Origin: Agroathelia rolfsii
Lineage: Eukaryota; Basidiomycota; Agaricomycetes; Amylocorticiales; Amylocorticiaceae
Length of the DNA: 64,000 bases
NCBI GenBank assembly: GCA_018343915.1
Contig: JABRWF010000008.1
Coordinates: forward strand, 620,001 to 684,000
Direction of reading: 5' to 3'
Shown piece by piece: positions 25,586 to 36,625 of this stretch. The translations under genes were made by a program, and so were the position numbers. The notes under the pieces were generated by a model that was not told where the DNA came from, did no database searches, and was given only the letters and a program-made list of their open reading frames with translations. Position 1 is the stretch's first letter. Each line of letters opens with the position of its first letter.

Positions 25586-28398
25586 ATGACTACACAAAAA
25601 CTGAGGCCAGGCGATGACTATTTGCGGCATGTACCTGAGCCTGGAACTCCAGACATGTATTGTAGCATTCTATCTCGGAGGAAAAAATAGCTGGTTGATC
25701 ATATGCACCTCTAGCTTGCCCAAGCCAGGAGGCGACAACATTTTGATTTCCTCTGCACTTCCGTACTGCAACAATGTACCACATCTCGGTCAGTACTCAC
25801 ACTTCATCCTATCTGCTTGTCTAAACGCCGCGATAATCTAGGTAACATAATCGGTAGCACATTGAGTGCCGATGTCTATAGCAGGTATGTATTGGTGCAA
25901 GTACCGTCTTTATGGACAGCATCTAATTTTTCTCACCCTCTAACAGATACAGCCGTAAGAAATCACCCCCTTATATGACTGGCTTATTGGTCACAACTAA
26001 AATATATCTTCAGGAACAAGAAACAGGACGACACTGTATATATGTGGTACGGACGAATACGGAACAGCTACAGAAACGCAGGCTCTCAAAGAAGGGATAT
26101 CACCTCGAGAGCTGTGTGATAAATACAATGCCTTGCACCAGGAAACCTATAAATGGTTCGATATTGGGTGAATATAATCTCATCTTTACCATTGAGTCAG
26201 ATTACTCAGAGACATAATGCAGATTCGATTATTTTGGTAGAACATCAACGGAGTGGCATACCAAGTAAGCTATATTCTGTATCTCTAAGAATATGCACTG
26301 ATAAGATGGACGCAGAATCGCTCAAGAAATATATCTAAACCTCGAGAAGAACGATCTCCTAGAAAAGCAAAGCAAAGAGCAAACATACTGTGAGGGATGC
26401 AGCAAGTAAGAGGAATTCTTCAGCAGATGATCTGATAACTGATATGCAACATAGATTTTTAGCTGATCGCTTTGTCGAGGGTATCTGCCCACACTGCTCT
26501 TATCCGGTGAGGATATCCGCCATGTCCTCGAGATATCGTATTGAAAAAATGGCTTAGGATGCCCGAGGAGACCAGTGTGATGGCTGCAGTCGCACACTAG
26601 ATGCCATCGAACTGATTGAACCCCGCTGTCTCATTGACAAGGCGCACAAAGTTGTTGCCCGGAGCTCCGCCCATAACTACTTCAAAATGGACGTCATTCA
26701 GCCCAAAACAGAAGTATGGATGAAGGAATCGTACAAGAAGGGAAGATGGGGTCAACAGAGCGTCATTAATACTGATGGCGAGATCACAGATGCACGCATG
26801 AAGGGCGGTCTAAGACCAACTCCGGTTACGCGAGATTTGACTTGGGGTGTGCCGGTACCCGAGGGGACCAGGGACAAGGATATGATTGGAAAAGTACTGT
26901 GTAAGGTGTTTTGCTTCTTGTAATGCCCTGGAACTCGCTAATCAAAATCACAGACGTTTGGGTAAGATAATTGGCGATGTTTTTGAAAACACAGACAAAG
27001 CTTATCGACCACATTCTCATAGTTCGAAGCCTGCATGGGTTATACCAGCATTACTGCCAATTATACCACAGAGTGGAAGCAATGGTGGTTCAACCCCGAG
27101 AACGTGCACCTGTACCAATTCATGGGCAAAGACAACGTCTATTTCCATACCATTTACTGGCCTTCTGTACAAATCGGCGACGGCCGAGAGTGGACCAAAT
27201 TGCACCATGTCGCTCCTACAGGTGCGCGTATTTTTTTATCATTGAGTCGCACGTACTTACCCTCTTATAGAATACCTGAACTATGAAGGAGGTAAATTTT
27301 CGAAGAGCCGGAATCGCGGTGTCTTTGGTCCTGCGGCCAAAGATACAGGTATCCCCGCATCTGTTTGGAGATTCTACCTGCTGTCCACAAGACCCGAAAC
27401 TGCCGATGCGATGTTCTCCTGGACGGAATGCGTAAGTAGAGCAGATAGATTGAAATGATAAATATTCTCAACAACGTCTACAGATTGCTGCCAACAACAA
27501 CATCCTGCTCAACAAGTCAGTATAATATCAGTATTTTCGTCGTCATTGACTAATCACTCCCAATAGCTTCGGAAACTTCGTAAACCGCGTCCTTAAATTC
27601 TTGGCAGCGAAATATGACGGTGTTTTGCCGGATAGTGGTGATGGCCCCGGGCCTCTGTCCGTCAACAACGAGCATGATGCCGAATTTATCTCCAACGTCA
27701 ATGGGCTTCTCAAGGAATATACTGATGCCATGGATGCTGTCAAGCTGAGATTGGGTCTTCAAACTGTGATGGCGATATCTGCATTGGGCAATAACTACCT
27801 TCAGTCGTCCGGCCTCGGCAATGCCTTGATGGCGGAGAATCCAAAACGCTGTGCGCAAGTTTTATCGCGCGCGCTGAACCTGATCTACGTGCTCTCGACC
27901 CTCATCTACCCGTTCATGCCCGCCACTTCCCAATCAATCCTGACGCAGATCAACGCACCTCCTCGCGCTGTCCCTCTCGCGCTTTCAACAGATATACTTC
28001 CAGGACACCACGTCGGAAAGCCCGAGCATCTCTTCAAGAAGATCGAGGAGAGCATGGCAGAGGTGTATCGCAAGAAATTCGGAGGCGAATCCGAGACAGG
28101 AAGCGCTGCTGCTGGTGCCACTGAAGGTGTCTCAAAGAGGAAGGCCGCAGCAGCGAAGAAGGCGGCCGCCAAGGCCGCTGCTGCCAGCACGGGTCCCAAG
28201 TCTCCAGAGGTCCAAGCGGCAGAAGCGTTGGTGGCTGAACAAGGACAACTAGTCCGGTCTTTGAAGGCACAGACACCCATTACACCGGAGGTTGAGACGG
28301 AGATAGCCAAGGCAGTAGCAGAGCTTAAATTAAGGAAAGACGCATTGTTGGCATTGCAGTTGAAAGAGGCGGAGTTGGCTGTTGCTGTTGCCGCTTAG
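25586..28398 (+). CDS. MES1: Methionyl-tRNA synthetase, cytosolic, with WHEP-like C-terminal domain
   Basis: Class I aminoacyl-tRNA synthetase charging tRNA-Met. The first exon (from 25586) splices into [19 protein letters not shown], which contains the HIGH-type signature. A zinc-binding insertion follows with CEGC, CPHC and CDGC pairs. [11 protein letters not shown] is the KMSKS-equivalent loop in the form normal for eukaryotic cytosolic enzymes. The anticodon-binding domain follows. After a Lys/Ala-rich linker (around 28130-28190), the last ~60 residues ([14 protein letters not shown], then [12 protein letters not shown]) look like a WHEP-type helical hairpin for general tRNA or partner binding. 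Stop at 28396-28398. There are multiple short introns; the first (donor after CAT, acceptor before CCAGGAGG) was chosen to keep frame. No mitochondrial leader is evident. Confidence 0.95.
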
Positions 28399-28845
28399 TG
28401 AACAGATCTTTTGCAAGGCTGGAGGCGAAATAGATAAATGAAAAATTTCACGGTTTCTTGTAACATTTCGTATCATATATTTATAAAGCTCAAGCCCAAA
28501 AAAACAATATTAAATAAGTTGGCCCATTTGAGCTACTGCAGCGACTGAGACTGGGAAGAAACTTCATGAATTCAGCAGCTTTGGCCATGGATGACATGCA
28601 TGACTTATTTTATTACGTAATATTGCTCAGGGATCCTTTCAATGTCCGACTGAGCGCATACCGGCTTACTCTAGACTCAGCCTGGTGAAACGCCCAACTT
28701 GAAGCTTGAAGTACTGTGCCCAATTGTCATTTCTTGATCCATCCTTTTTTTCGGAATGCCAGATTACTTGGTAAATCCACTCTATCTCTGGGAAACTTGA
28801 GCTTTCATCCAAAGAGGCAACGCTTAGATAAGAAAGAGGAAGAGG
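28399..28845. other. Intergenic, no supported gene
   Basis: MetRS 3' flank and promoter side of the next plus-strand gene. AT-rich. Confidence 0.4.
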
Positions 28846-30463
28846 ATGCCAGCCAACACCAACTTGCCGGCTACTACTGGCTTATCTCAATCGAAGCCAG
28901 GAGAGACAATAATGGCAAAGTATGATGCAGGTTTACCTGTAGAAAAAGACGGTTACACCAGTATATCCTCACCTGGATCTTCTACGCACTACGAGTCAAG
29001 AAAGAACCAGAGAACCGTCATGGTTCATGAAGATGACGTCGACAAGAGCTCGAGTCCTTTGACTGTCGAAAAGTTCCTACGTAGGTCAGCGAGATTGAAT
29101 AATAAAAATAATGGATCGAAGAACAAGAAGAAATCTGTCGATCTGTCGTTGTCTTCCCCCACAGAGACACCTGTTCTGGGCGATGAAGATGACCGGGAAC
29201 ACCCTCCGAGGGCCAGGAAGCGCCCTAATAGAGTCTCATCTCAGCTACCGTTGGATTTTAAAACAGACCTCAAAGCAAAGGAACAAGGAGGAGAAGTCTC
29301 CTCTTCCAGGCGCAGTGAATACAAAAAGAGGTCTGCGAAAGATGTTTCGACTCCTAAAAAGCCCAAGGAACGAAAGCCCCCAATATCCCAGCGCCTCTTA
29401 CAAGCCGCCGTGCTGTCGAAAGTCGATATAGACGACGATGCTATTGCGAAGAAGCCTGGCCAAGAGACTTCATCCTCTCGTCGACCCCTCAATTTTGTGG
29501 CCCATGGGTCTCCATCGTCCCCCACACTCCGCGCTCGTGCATTGAGATCACGAAAAGCCGTCATTGTCAGTCCATATAAGCCCATGCAATTTGAAAATTC
29601 CAGCTTTGAGGCGCATACACTCTCCTCAAGCACATCTCTTCGGAAACGGCCCCTCATGCAAGCTAGTCTGTCCACACCCACACCTGTTCGTACATATCAA
29701 GTGTCTCCTATCAAACGCCCAGAGAAGTCGCACCGCATGGAGAATGCTCTGCCCATGACACCTACCTCAGGATCACGTTCTCAGTTCGTGAGCGGCTTGG
29801 TCAGATTTAGTGCATGTACTGACTTTACGTAGTCACTCTTCACAACCTAATGCTCAGAGACTATCTGGATTGGTGAACTCCAAACGCGCTGAAGAGGGCG
29901 AGATTCCGCCTTTGGGTAAAATTCTAGTACCGGAAACACCGCCCAGGGCAACAATGGCCACAAAGCATAGTGTTAACGAAGTTCCGCCTGTTGGGTACCC
30001 AAGAGGATTCTCACAAAGCAGGCCTGAAATAGATGATCCGTTTCTTCTACCGTCGCTAAAAAGCTCTGACGCTGAAGCAGTGACATCGCCCCATCGTCAG
30101 TCTGTTGCCGTAGTGTCTGCTCCTATTCAGACTTATATCTCCTCGGCGGCTAGCCCCGGAATAGGATCGCTTTCCAAAGTGTTCCTCGCTGCTACGAGAG
30201 CGGCAGCATTTGCAAATCCGGCCTCTTTCGAAGAGAAGGGGTGCAACCGCGTGGACGGTCCGGGTGCCCGTCGCAACCGATTCAGTGAAAGTGAGCATCG
30301 ATCGCGGCTCTTGCGTCCGGCAGAACTCCAGGAGTTTCATGAGAAGGCCGATGAATCCGTTGCTCATGCCCTGAACCCTATCTCAGCCGATACAGCGCCA
30401 GCGCCAGAGGATGACGAAGAATCTGAAATAGGAATTCTTCCTTCAGATTTTGATACATTGTAA
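28846..30463 (+). CDS. Unrecognised basic, S/T-P-rich protein
   Basis: I do not recognise this protein. Two exons (28846-29787, 29858-30463) sum to 1548 nt, 515 residues. The intron is placed with a donor after CAGTTC and an acceptor at GCTCAG, giving an in-frame join. Composition is disordered: many Ser, Lys, Arg and Pro, basic patches (RRSARLN, SRKAVIVSPYKP), and repeated proline-directed phosphorylation-type sites (VSPIKRP, STPTPVR, ETPPRA). The C-terminus turns acidic (EDDEESEIGILPSDFDTL). There is no signal peptide or membrane segment. This looks like a nuclear or chromatin-associated regulatory protein, but that is inference from composition alone. Confidence 0.75.
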
Positions 30464-30912
30464 TAAATGTTTGGCGGATTATCGTCCATTTGTTCTTGTT
30501 AGCGTGCTTTATGTACTTGAAATACATACACCCAATCATTGGAATTTTCTAATATATTAATTCACCTCTTTGTCTTCAGCTCTTCATAGCAGTCATTTCA
30601 AGAGTAAACACATCTTTAACATATATTGTTAATTTGCGTTGCAAGAAAGAAGCATTATGGGTATAAATACATGGTCCACTAATCATTGAATCCATCAAAC
30701 AACAACAAGAAAAAGAGACCATAAATAGAAAACTTAAATCCATCACGTTGATGTACCGCATTCCGAAGAGAATAGCCAAGAGAATAGGTAGCAAAGTAGT
30801 CCTGTGAATGGGTTTGGTCCTTTCGGATGGCCATGTGAGCTGTTTTTATACATGAAATAATCAGATGCCAGTAGATTGTACTGACGACATTTTATGTGCA
30901 AGCTTTCAATGC
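30464..30912. other. Intergenic, convergent 3' ends
   Basis: Between two genes whose 3' ends face each other. AT-rich; nothing else recognised. Confidence 0.4.
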
Positions 30913-32030
30913 TTACTGGATCGTCACCGTAAGAACAGTAACAATACCATCAATGGCAATGTCTGAAAAAGAAAAGGAGAGCAGTCAGTAAGAGTGGCAG
31001 CAGTTTTGGTAATATGCCATACTGTGGTTGATGTTATTCGTGCCAGCCTCGAGGAGGCCAGTAACGTTGTACGCTGTGGTGTAGTAGGTAACACCGCCGT
31101 AGCTCGTGGTTCCAACCGCGCTGTTCACAAGGAAGTCGCTAAAAAGGCTTCAGAATTTCTATACGGTAATGAGCTAGAGGAAAACTTACCGGCCAAGATC
31201 ATACCCATTAGGTACGATGGTGTGACTCTCGCCAGCCCACTATTTGAAATTCATGTAATGAGTCTAATATTTCTTAATGGCCATGGAGTTCGGATTTTAC
31301 CTCTTCCTGTGATGATCTATGGTGTATTCACATTAGTCTTTTGTCATCACACAAGTATTGTCAAAAACATACGCAAGGAACACTGCACCGCTATCCGCAT
31401 CTGCGCCATTCTGGGTCCAAGTTCTGAGCATACGCAGATTCATGCCTGTATATCTTTTCGGCAAAATGGTAAACGGATACATACCGGAAGTGTTGGCCAC
31501 CAATCAAACTCTCTAAGCAAGTGCCTACGTCGGCGCTACCATAGTCTTGACGGAGTTCAATCGTTTGGTTGAGCCAGCCGTTGCCATCGCCCAGGTTGGC
31601 GGTCTGTGGGCCGCCTAGGTGGATGTCAAAGCATTCCTCGGAGCTTTTAAAAATTGCAAACAAATGAATATAATATGAATTCCCTGCAGAAGCCATTATT
31701 TTTGAATTGAAAATGCCGCACTATCCTATGGCACGCGCAAAGTTGATGATGCCGTCGTAGGTCAGCACATCTGGGGAGCTGAGTCCAGAAATAATAACCT
31801 AGAAGAGTGCATAAGTTATAGCGGGGCAAACATGATAATGCAATAGTTTTATTCACGTTGAGAGGTTCGCCGAGACCACCATCACCACCACTAGCGCTGG
31901 TCAGCTCTGATCCTCCTCCATCGGCAGGGTTGTAGTAAGCAACACCCGTCGCGCGCTCACTGGACATGGCGCAAACGGCTTGCAGAGCAAGCAAGGCAGG
32001 GAGTGCGAGCATACGACTTGAAGTAACCAT
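30913..32030 (-). CDS. Small secreted protein, fungal family of unknown function
   Basis: Predicted secreted protein with no known catalytic motif. The N-terminus (MVTSSRMLALPALLALQAVC) is a good signal peptide. Exons were recognised by conserved runs: GGDGGLGEPLN, ISGLSSPDVLTYDG, ECFDIHLGGPQTANLGDGNG, WLNQTIELRQDYGSADVGTC, an acceptor giving FRTWTQNGADADSGAVFLA, SYGGVTYYTTAYNVTGLLEA, and a final DIAIDGIVTVLTVTIQ before the stop at 30913-30915. From general knowledge, basidiomycetes carry proteins of this appearance annotated as hypothetical; I cannot name a domain. An ATG at 32075 would extend the leader, but 32030 gives the better signal peptide. Some junctions are untraced. Confidence 0.75.
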
Positions 32031-33044
32031 TGCAATGATCAGGAATGAGTGATCTCTCGGAGGGGTTATAAACAATTTGGTGGGGAGTCAGGTGCTTATG
32101 AAAATACTTGTCAGTAAAATGCGGCTGGCTTTATAGACGTGGGCCCTCAGGAGTCCGGCATTGCGATCCTGATTGGCCATGTCAAGGAATTTCAGATGAC
32201 ATAGCCAGTTACAGTCTTCTCTTTCGTTTGCCCTACAGTAGCAAATGCTTCCGAATAGCGCAGAAGCCGCCCACGCTGGTATGCACCATGTGGACTCTGT
32301 CAAACGAGATGGGGATTGCTTTCGTGTGTTTCGGCTACTGTGGCACCTGGCGCATACTTCTTGTTCTGTATGTTGGCACATGCGTCAGCCAAGGTAGACG
32401 AACCGAATGCAGCCTAAAGAAGTTGGCTGACGGTATCTTGAAGCCAGTGTCAATTCAAGAGATTCATGAAGCCAATAGCGTCCAGCGCGGGTTGCATTCT
32501 GCCCGTTGGGCTAATGCTAATTGTACACATTTTGCTATTCATAGTGGTGCATCTGTCAATTGACAATTCAAGTGTCGCTCCGGTGGTCGTCACCACAGCA
32601 GAGGTGTAAGATCGAAATGCCATTTGCCACTTTTCACTAGCAAACACATTTCAAAGTCCGATATAGACAGATCGCCGCGGTGGCGCCGCCGCTGCCGACA
32701 AGACGCTGGAAGGCACCGATAGAGCTCTATAGGTAAGGAATAGCACGTTGTAGACGTATAGCAACGTTGATGCCAGCAGAGCAGAACTACTCACCTGATC
32801 AGGCTATCTCCTTCCTCAAACGTGTCTTGTGTGCGTGCTGATCTGGTTCCATAGCAGCCTGGATCTGGCGGCAGGTCGGACGCATGGGTAAACATCAGAT
32901 CCCCTAGCGAGTCCACATTTCAACTCACTACCTTACTACATCGTCATGCCTCAGCTATTACTACAGCCTCAGAAGACATGCGCATTCTATTCGGATGACT
33001 ATATTGCCCCACGCTCTTTAATCGTTTTCCCCGGCCATTCAAAC
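32031..33044. other. Intergenic, no supported gene
   Basis: About 1 kb between the secreted-protein start and the 3' end of the GMC pseudogene. The open frame at 32108-32563 (+) has no recognisable motif or codon pattern, and I do not call it a gene. Confidence 0.4.
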
Positions 33045-36002
33045 CTATGCGGTGAATATTTTTGCCGCCTAATAAAGGTTACCAATGAGCGGTAAGATTA
33101 ATTGTTGCGTTCGAGAAGAGAAATACCTGGATGGCATTGCTGTACACAGTTGCCACTGTGTGTGCTCCAATTTCCTTCCGCGCGTCGTCAGTATATTCAA
33201 AAAGCACCAGCTGCATACGGCGCCCTCCTTACCAATGGAATAACACTAGCATCTGCGACCTTGATGCCAGATGTTCCGTAAACCTATAAGATGGTTAACT
33301 CAATGTCAGAGACAATCAAGAGTTAAAATGGTACCATGAGTTTCGAATCAACAACTCCGTTCTGCCCCCGTGGCAACATTGAAGCTGGCCCTAAATAGAA
33401 GCAAGATGACCAACAAAGATCAAGCACCAGTGATTGATGGGATTTTTTCTAGATGGAACGACAGACCACAAGGGTGCCAAGCGCTGACAATATTATCTCT
33501 CAGTCATGCCTCCCACTCCGCATCAGTATCAAAATTTTGCATTGGCACAAGCCGGCGTCCGATCATGCGTGAGAACAGTGGGGTGGTGGCGATCGATTCT
33601 GCTACATATTTAGCCGCCTCGGTTAGCATGTGTGCATCTGCATAACGGGGATGACAGTTTTCATAACATCAATTTATGAGATTGTGGTATCATTATGACA
33701 TGGACTGACCAAAATCAAATGAAAGGAACTTGGGATCAACGGAAGGATATGCTGTGGGATCTGACGTTGAGATATGCACATTTCCGCGAGAGAAAGGGCG
33801 CAAAGCGACGGCGCCGAAGGTAAGATAACTGGTATTTGGCTGTGCTGTAACATTAGGAGTTGCGATGACTGTCGCAGGCGCATATATCCACTGTCATTTT
33901 TATGACTAAACACGCTTTTTTCCGAACATACCAGACATCATGAGGATTCTGTAAAACTAACCCATCAGCATTGGTTAATACCGAATACAATAAAGGATCG
34001 ATCTGAAGAACTGTGTCATCATCCAGCTGGGCCCGCTGAATCGCAAGCTGTGGTGCTAAAGTGGTGTTCTCATATCTCTCAAGCTCATATTCTAGACCAT
34101 CCTTGAGCCGCTTCGCCGTCTCCGGGCTTATGAAGTTGGCAAGCGTCAAAAATATCGAAGTTGACCCTTGTGTCGACGCGTATATTCCTGTAACAGCCGT
34201 AGGTTCTAATGACAGTAGTGGCATGAGGAAACGTTGGCGGTACCTGTACGGTTTGTAATATAGTCATTCCATTCACGTATCTGAAAGGATGGGTCTGTTC
34301 CCACGGCATCTACGGATGGATATATTCCCCGCCGAAGTTGGTAACTTAACTAAAATGATACCCCATGAGCACCAGTAATTTTCTTCTAGAAGACCATGCT
34401 TGGAATCTCACAAGAATATCGATTTGATCCTAGATACACATAAAAAGAATGAAAGCGCATCTATCAAAAGGTATAACGCGGACCCCTACCTGATGGTTTT
34501 CGCCAAATCCGGGCAGATCCACCACAGGAGTGACTCCCGCTTCCTTCAAGATAGAGCTATTACCAATGCCTACCATGTTCGTGAACCATGTCTTAGTTAG
34601 AGTCACTATCATTTGTGATGCACTCATACCCGAATGTTCCAGTATTTTAGGTGTTTGGTATGTTCCTGCTATCAGCACCACGCTTCCGGTGTTTGACAAT
34701 GACCAGCTCTGGGTCTGGTTTTGATATACGAAGTTAACAGAAGGCGCTCTAGCCAGGCTCGTCGAGCCCTTTTCCACTTTGAGAGTAGTGGCCTCTACAT
34801 TCATGAGCACTACAAGATTCGACCTATCTGCATAAGGATTGTAAAATGCGTTCCCGGAGTAGCTGTGCGTTCAGTTAATATGATCGATAGCACAGGGGTC
34901 TCATAGATCCCGGCAGTTCTTCTACCAGCCTTTCCAGATTACAAACATGGATATTTAGCTATTTTCACGTTTCAGGGGGAATACGTTGGAAGACACATAC
35001 TGCGTCACGATTAGCTGGAACGCCAAGTGATTCCATTGTGCTCACGAGTGCGAGAATGAAATCGGCTGGGGCATAATAGTTGGAATAAGTGACATCAATG
35101 GGTCCATGCGAACCGTGGTTAGTAATGAGATCCTCCGCGACGTTTTCTTTAGCAATGGTAGGGGGAGCAGGAGTGAATCTCTCGATATGTTTGATATTAT
35201 TATTGACAGTCTGCCAATTCCATCTTGGGTTTCCTAGCCTTTCCCATACTATTCAATAATTAAACGAGTCCGTTAGTTTTCAACCTGTGCAGAAATACAT
35301 TTGATATACCGTCATATTCATGCTCGGAAGCCCTATACAGGTTTTTTTTTTAGGTGCACAACGTAATGGAATATACGCTTTGAGATTACCTTACTATTCC
35401 ATTAATCGCAGAACCCCCGCCAATAAGCTTGAAATAGCATTGAAGTCAGTACATCATGGTAAAAGAGCAAATGCCGCTGTCATCAGACCTTTCCACGTGG
35501 TAAGTAAAGGCTTTGATTGTCAGCGTGCTCCTGGGGTACTGCTGTGAAGCCCCAATCAAGTTTGGGATTGTACATGAAATTCGGGTAGAGAACTGTAGAG
35601 ACCAGAATAGCTTAGAGAACCGTTTGTTCTGATACAGGTTTACTGACAAGACACTAGGGTTATATTTCGCTCGGAGTACGAGCTGGCCTCAATCACTCCA
35701 ACCTAGAGGCTTTTATTTGAAGAAAGTCTGCAACCAGAGGTCAAATAATCGGATTATGTAGTGTTTATTTTTATTTTTTATTTTTATTTTTATTTTTTTT
35801 TACTTTTCTGCCAAAACCATTCCTGCAGTACCACCTCCTGCGATCGGAAGTACCGTTCAAAAGACGTTTTCTTTTGAACCATTGTTCAATCGCGCACCTA
35901 CGATGATAAAGTCAAACTGTCTCTCCGTCATCTCCTTCCTGTTCCGCCGAGCAGAAGAGAAAAGTAAAACAAGAGAAAGCAGAAAAAACTGAAGATCATC
36001 AT
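33045..36002 (-). pseudogene. GMC oxidoreductase pseudogene (aryl-alcohol-oxidase-like)
   Basis: Diverged duplicate of the intact GMC gene at 36626-39570, with the same exon order and flavin-binding GGGTAG block. Lesions against the intact copy: (1) the leader exon from ATG 36000-36002 runs into TGA near 35930 before joining the FAD motif frame; (2) an in-frame TAG at 35703-35705 where the intact copy has CAG; (3) the splice donor after GTxxQIxx (near 33997) is GATCCT instead of GAGTAGGT. The 3' part still shows KVADASVIPL and EIGAHTVATVYSNAIQ and ends AAKIFTA. A pure A/T pentamer-hexamer tract sits in its second intron. These are independent inactivating changes, so I call it a pseudogene. 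Confidence 0.85.
35762..35803. repeat. A/T microsatellite (TTTTTA-type)
   Basis: About 42 bp of repeated TTTTA/TTTTTA units ending in a T run, located inside the second intron of the GMC pseudogene. No counterpart is present in the same intron of the intact copy. Confidence 0.85.
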
Positions 36003-36625
36003 GTGTAAAACACCAGAATCAAGGGGATATGCCTGGCTTGAGGATCTGAAAAGAATTGAATGGTGCCTTTTTATTATCGCCTGTTAGGCCATATAATGAT
36101 ATCCACTTTCACTGAGAAAGCTTTCTTTCGATTAACCGAGCTCGGGCTGTGACTCGGCACACGATTCCGTATATGAAAGAACCAGGTGACTATAGTTAGT
36201 GTTTGAGTCGCAAAATTAATGATTTGCCGGATTTATTCTGGTACGAGCGAACGAGGCGAGGCTTTGTGGTGCGTGCAGGGGCACACGAAATGCCTAATAC
36301 ATTATAAAAACATCCATTGTCATGCAATGGAAGATGGACGAGTTGAGTTTAACTTGCTTAACGTAAACAACTTCCCAACATGATCTCATTCTGAACCTTA
36401 CCAGTGATTGCATGCAAAATGTCACATGTCAGTACAGCAACCTATATCCAGCGGGAGGTAATTATATGCAAGGAACGAGAAGAAATGTTTTAGCAGATCT
36501 ACGTTGCACCCACCAAATCACTGCATCAGGATGTGCAGTACTACCGTCGCTGTCTGCAAAAATTTGTGTATTGTATTCTGACGCATACTCTCAGACTCTT
36601 TAATCGTTTTATTTAGCTAAAAACC
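36003..36625. other. Intergenic between GMC copies
   Basis: Promoter region of the pseudogene and 3' flank of the intact GMC gene. No coding block recognised. Confidence 0.4.

Noticed and set aside
27290..27330. Apparent KFSKS instead of KMSKS in MetRS
   Set aside because: Eukaryotic cytosolic MetRS normally has FSKS here, so it is not an anomaly.
32108..32563. 151-codon plus-strand open frame
   Set aside because: No family resemblance, no clear promoter context, and composition like the surrounding intergenic DNA.
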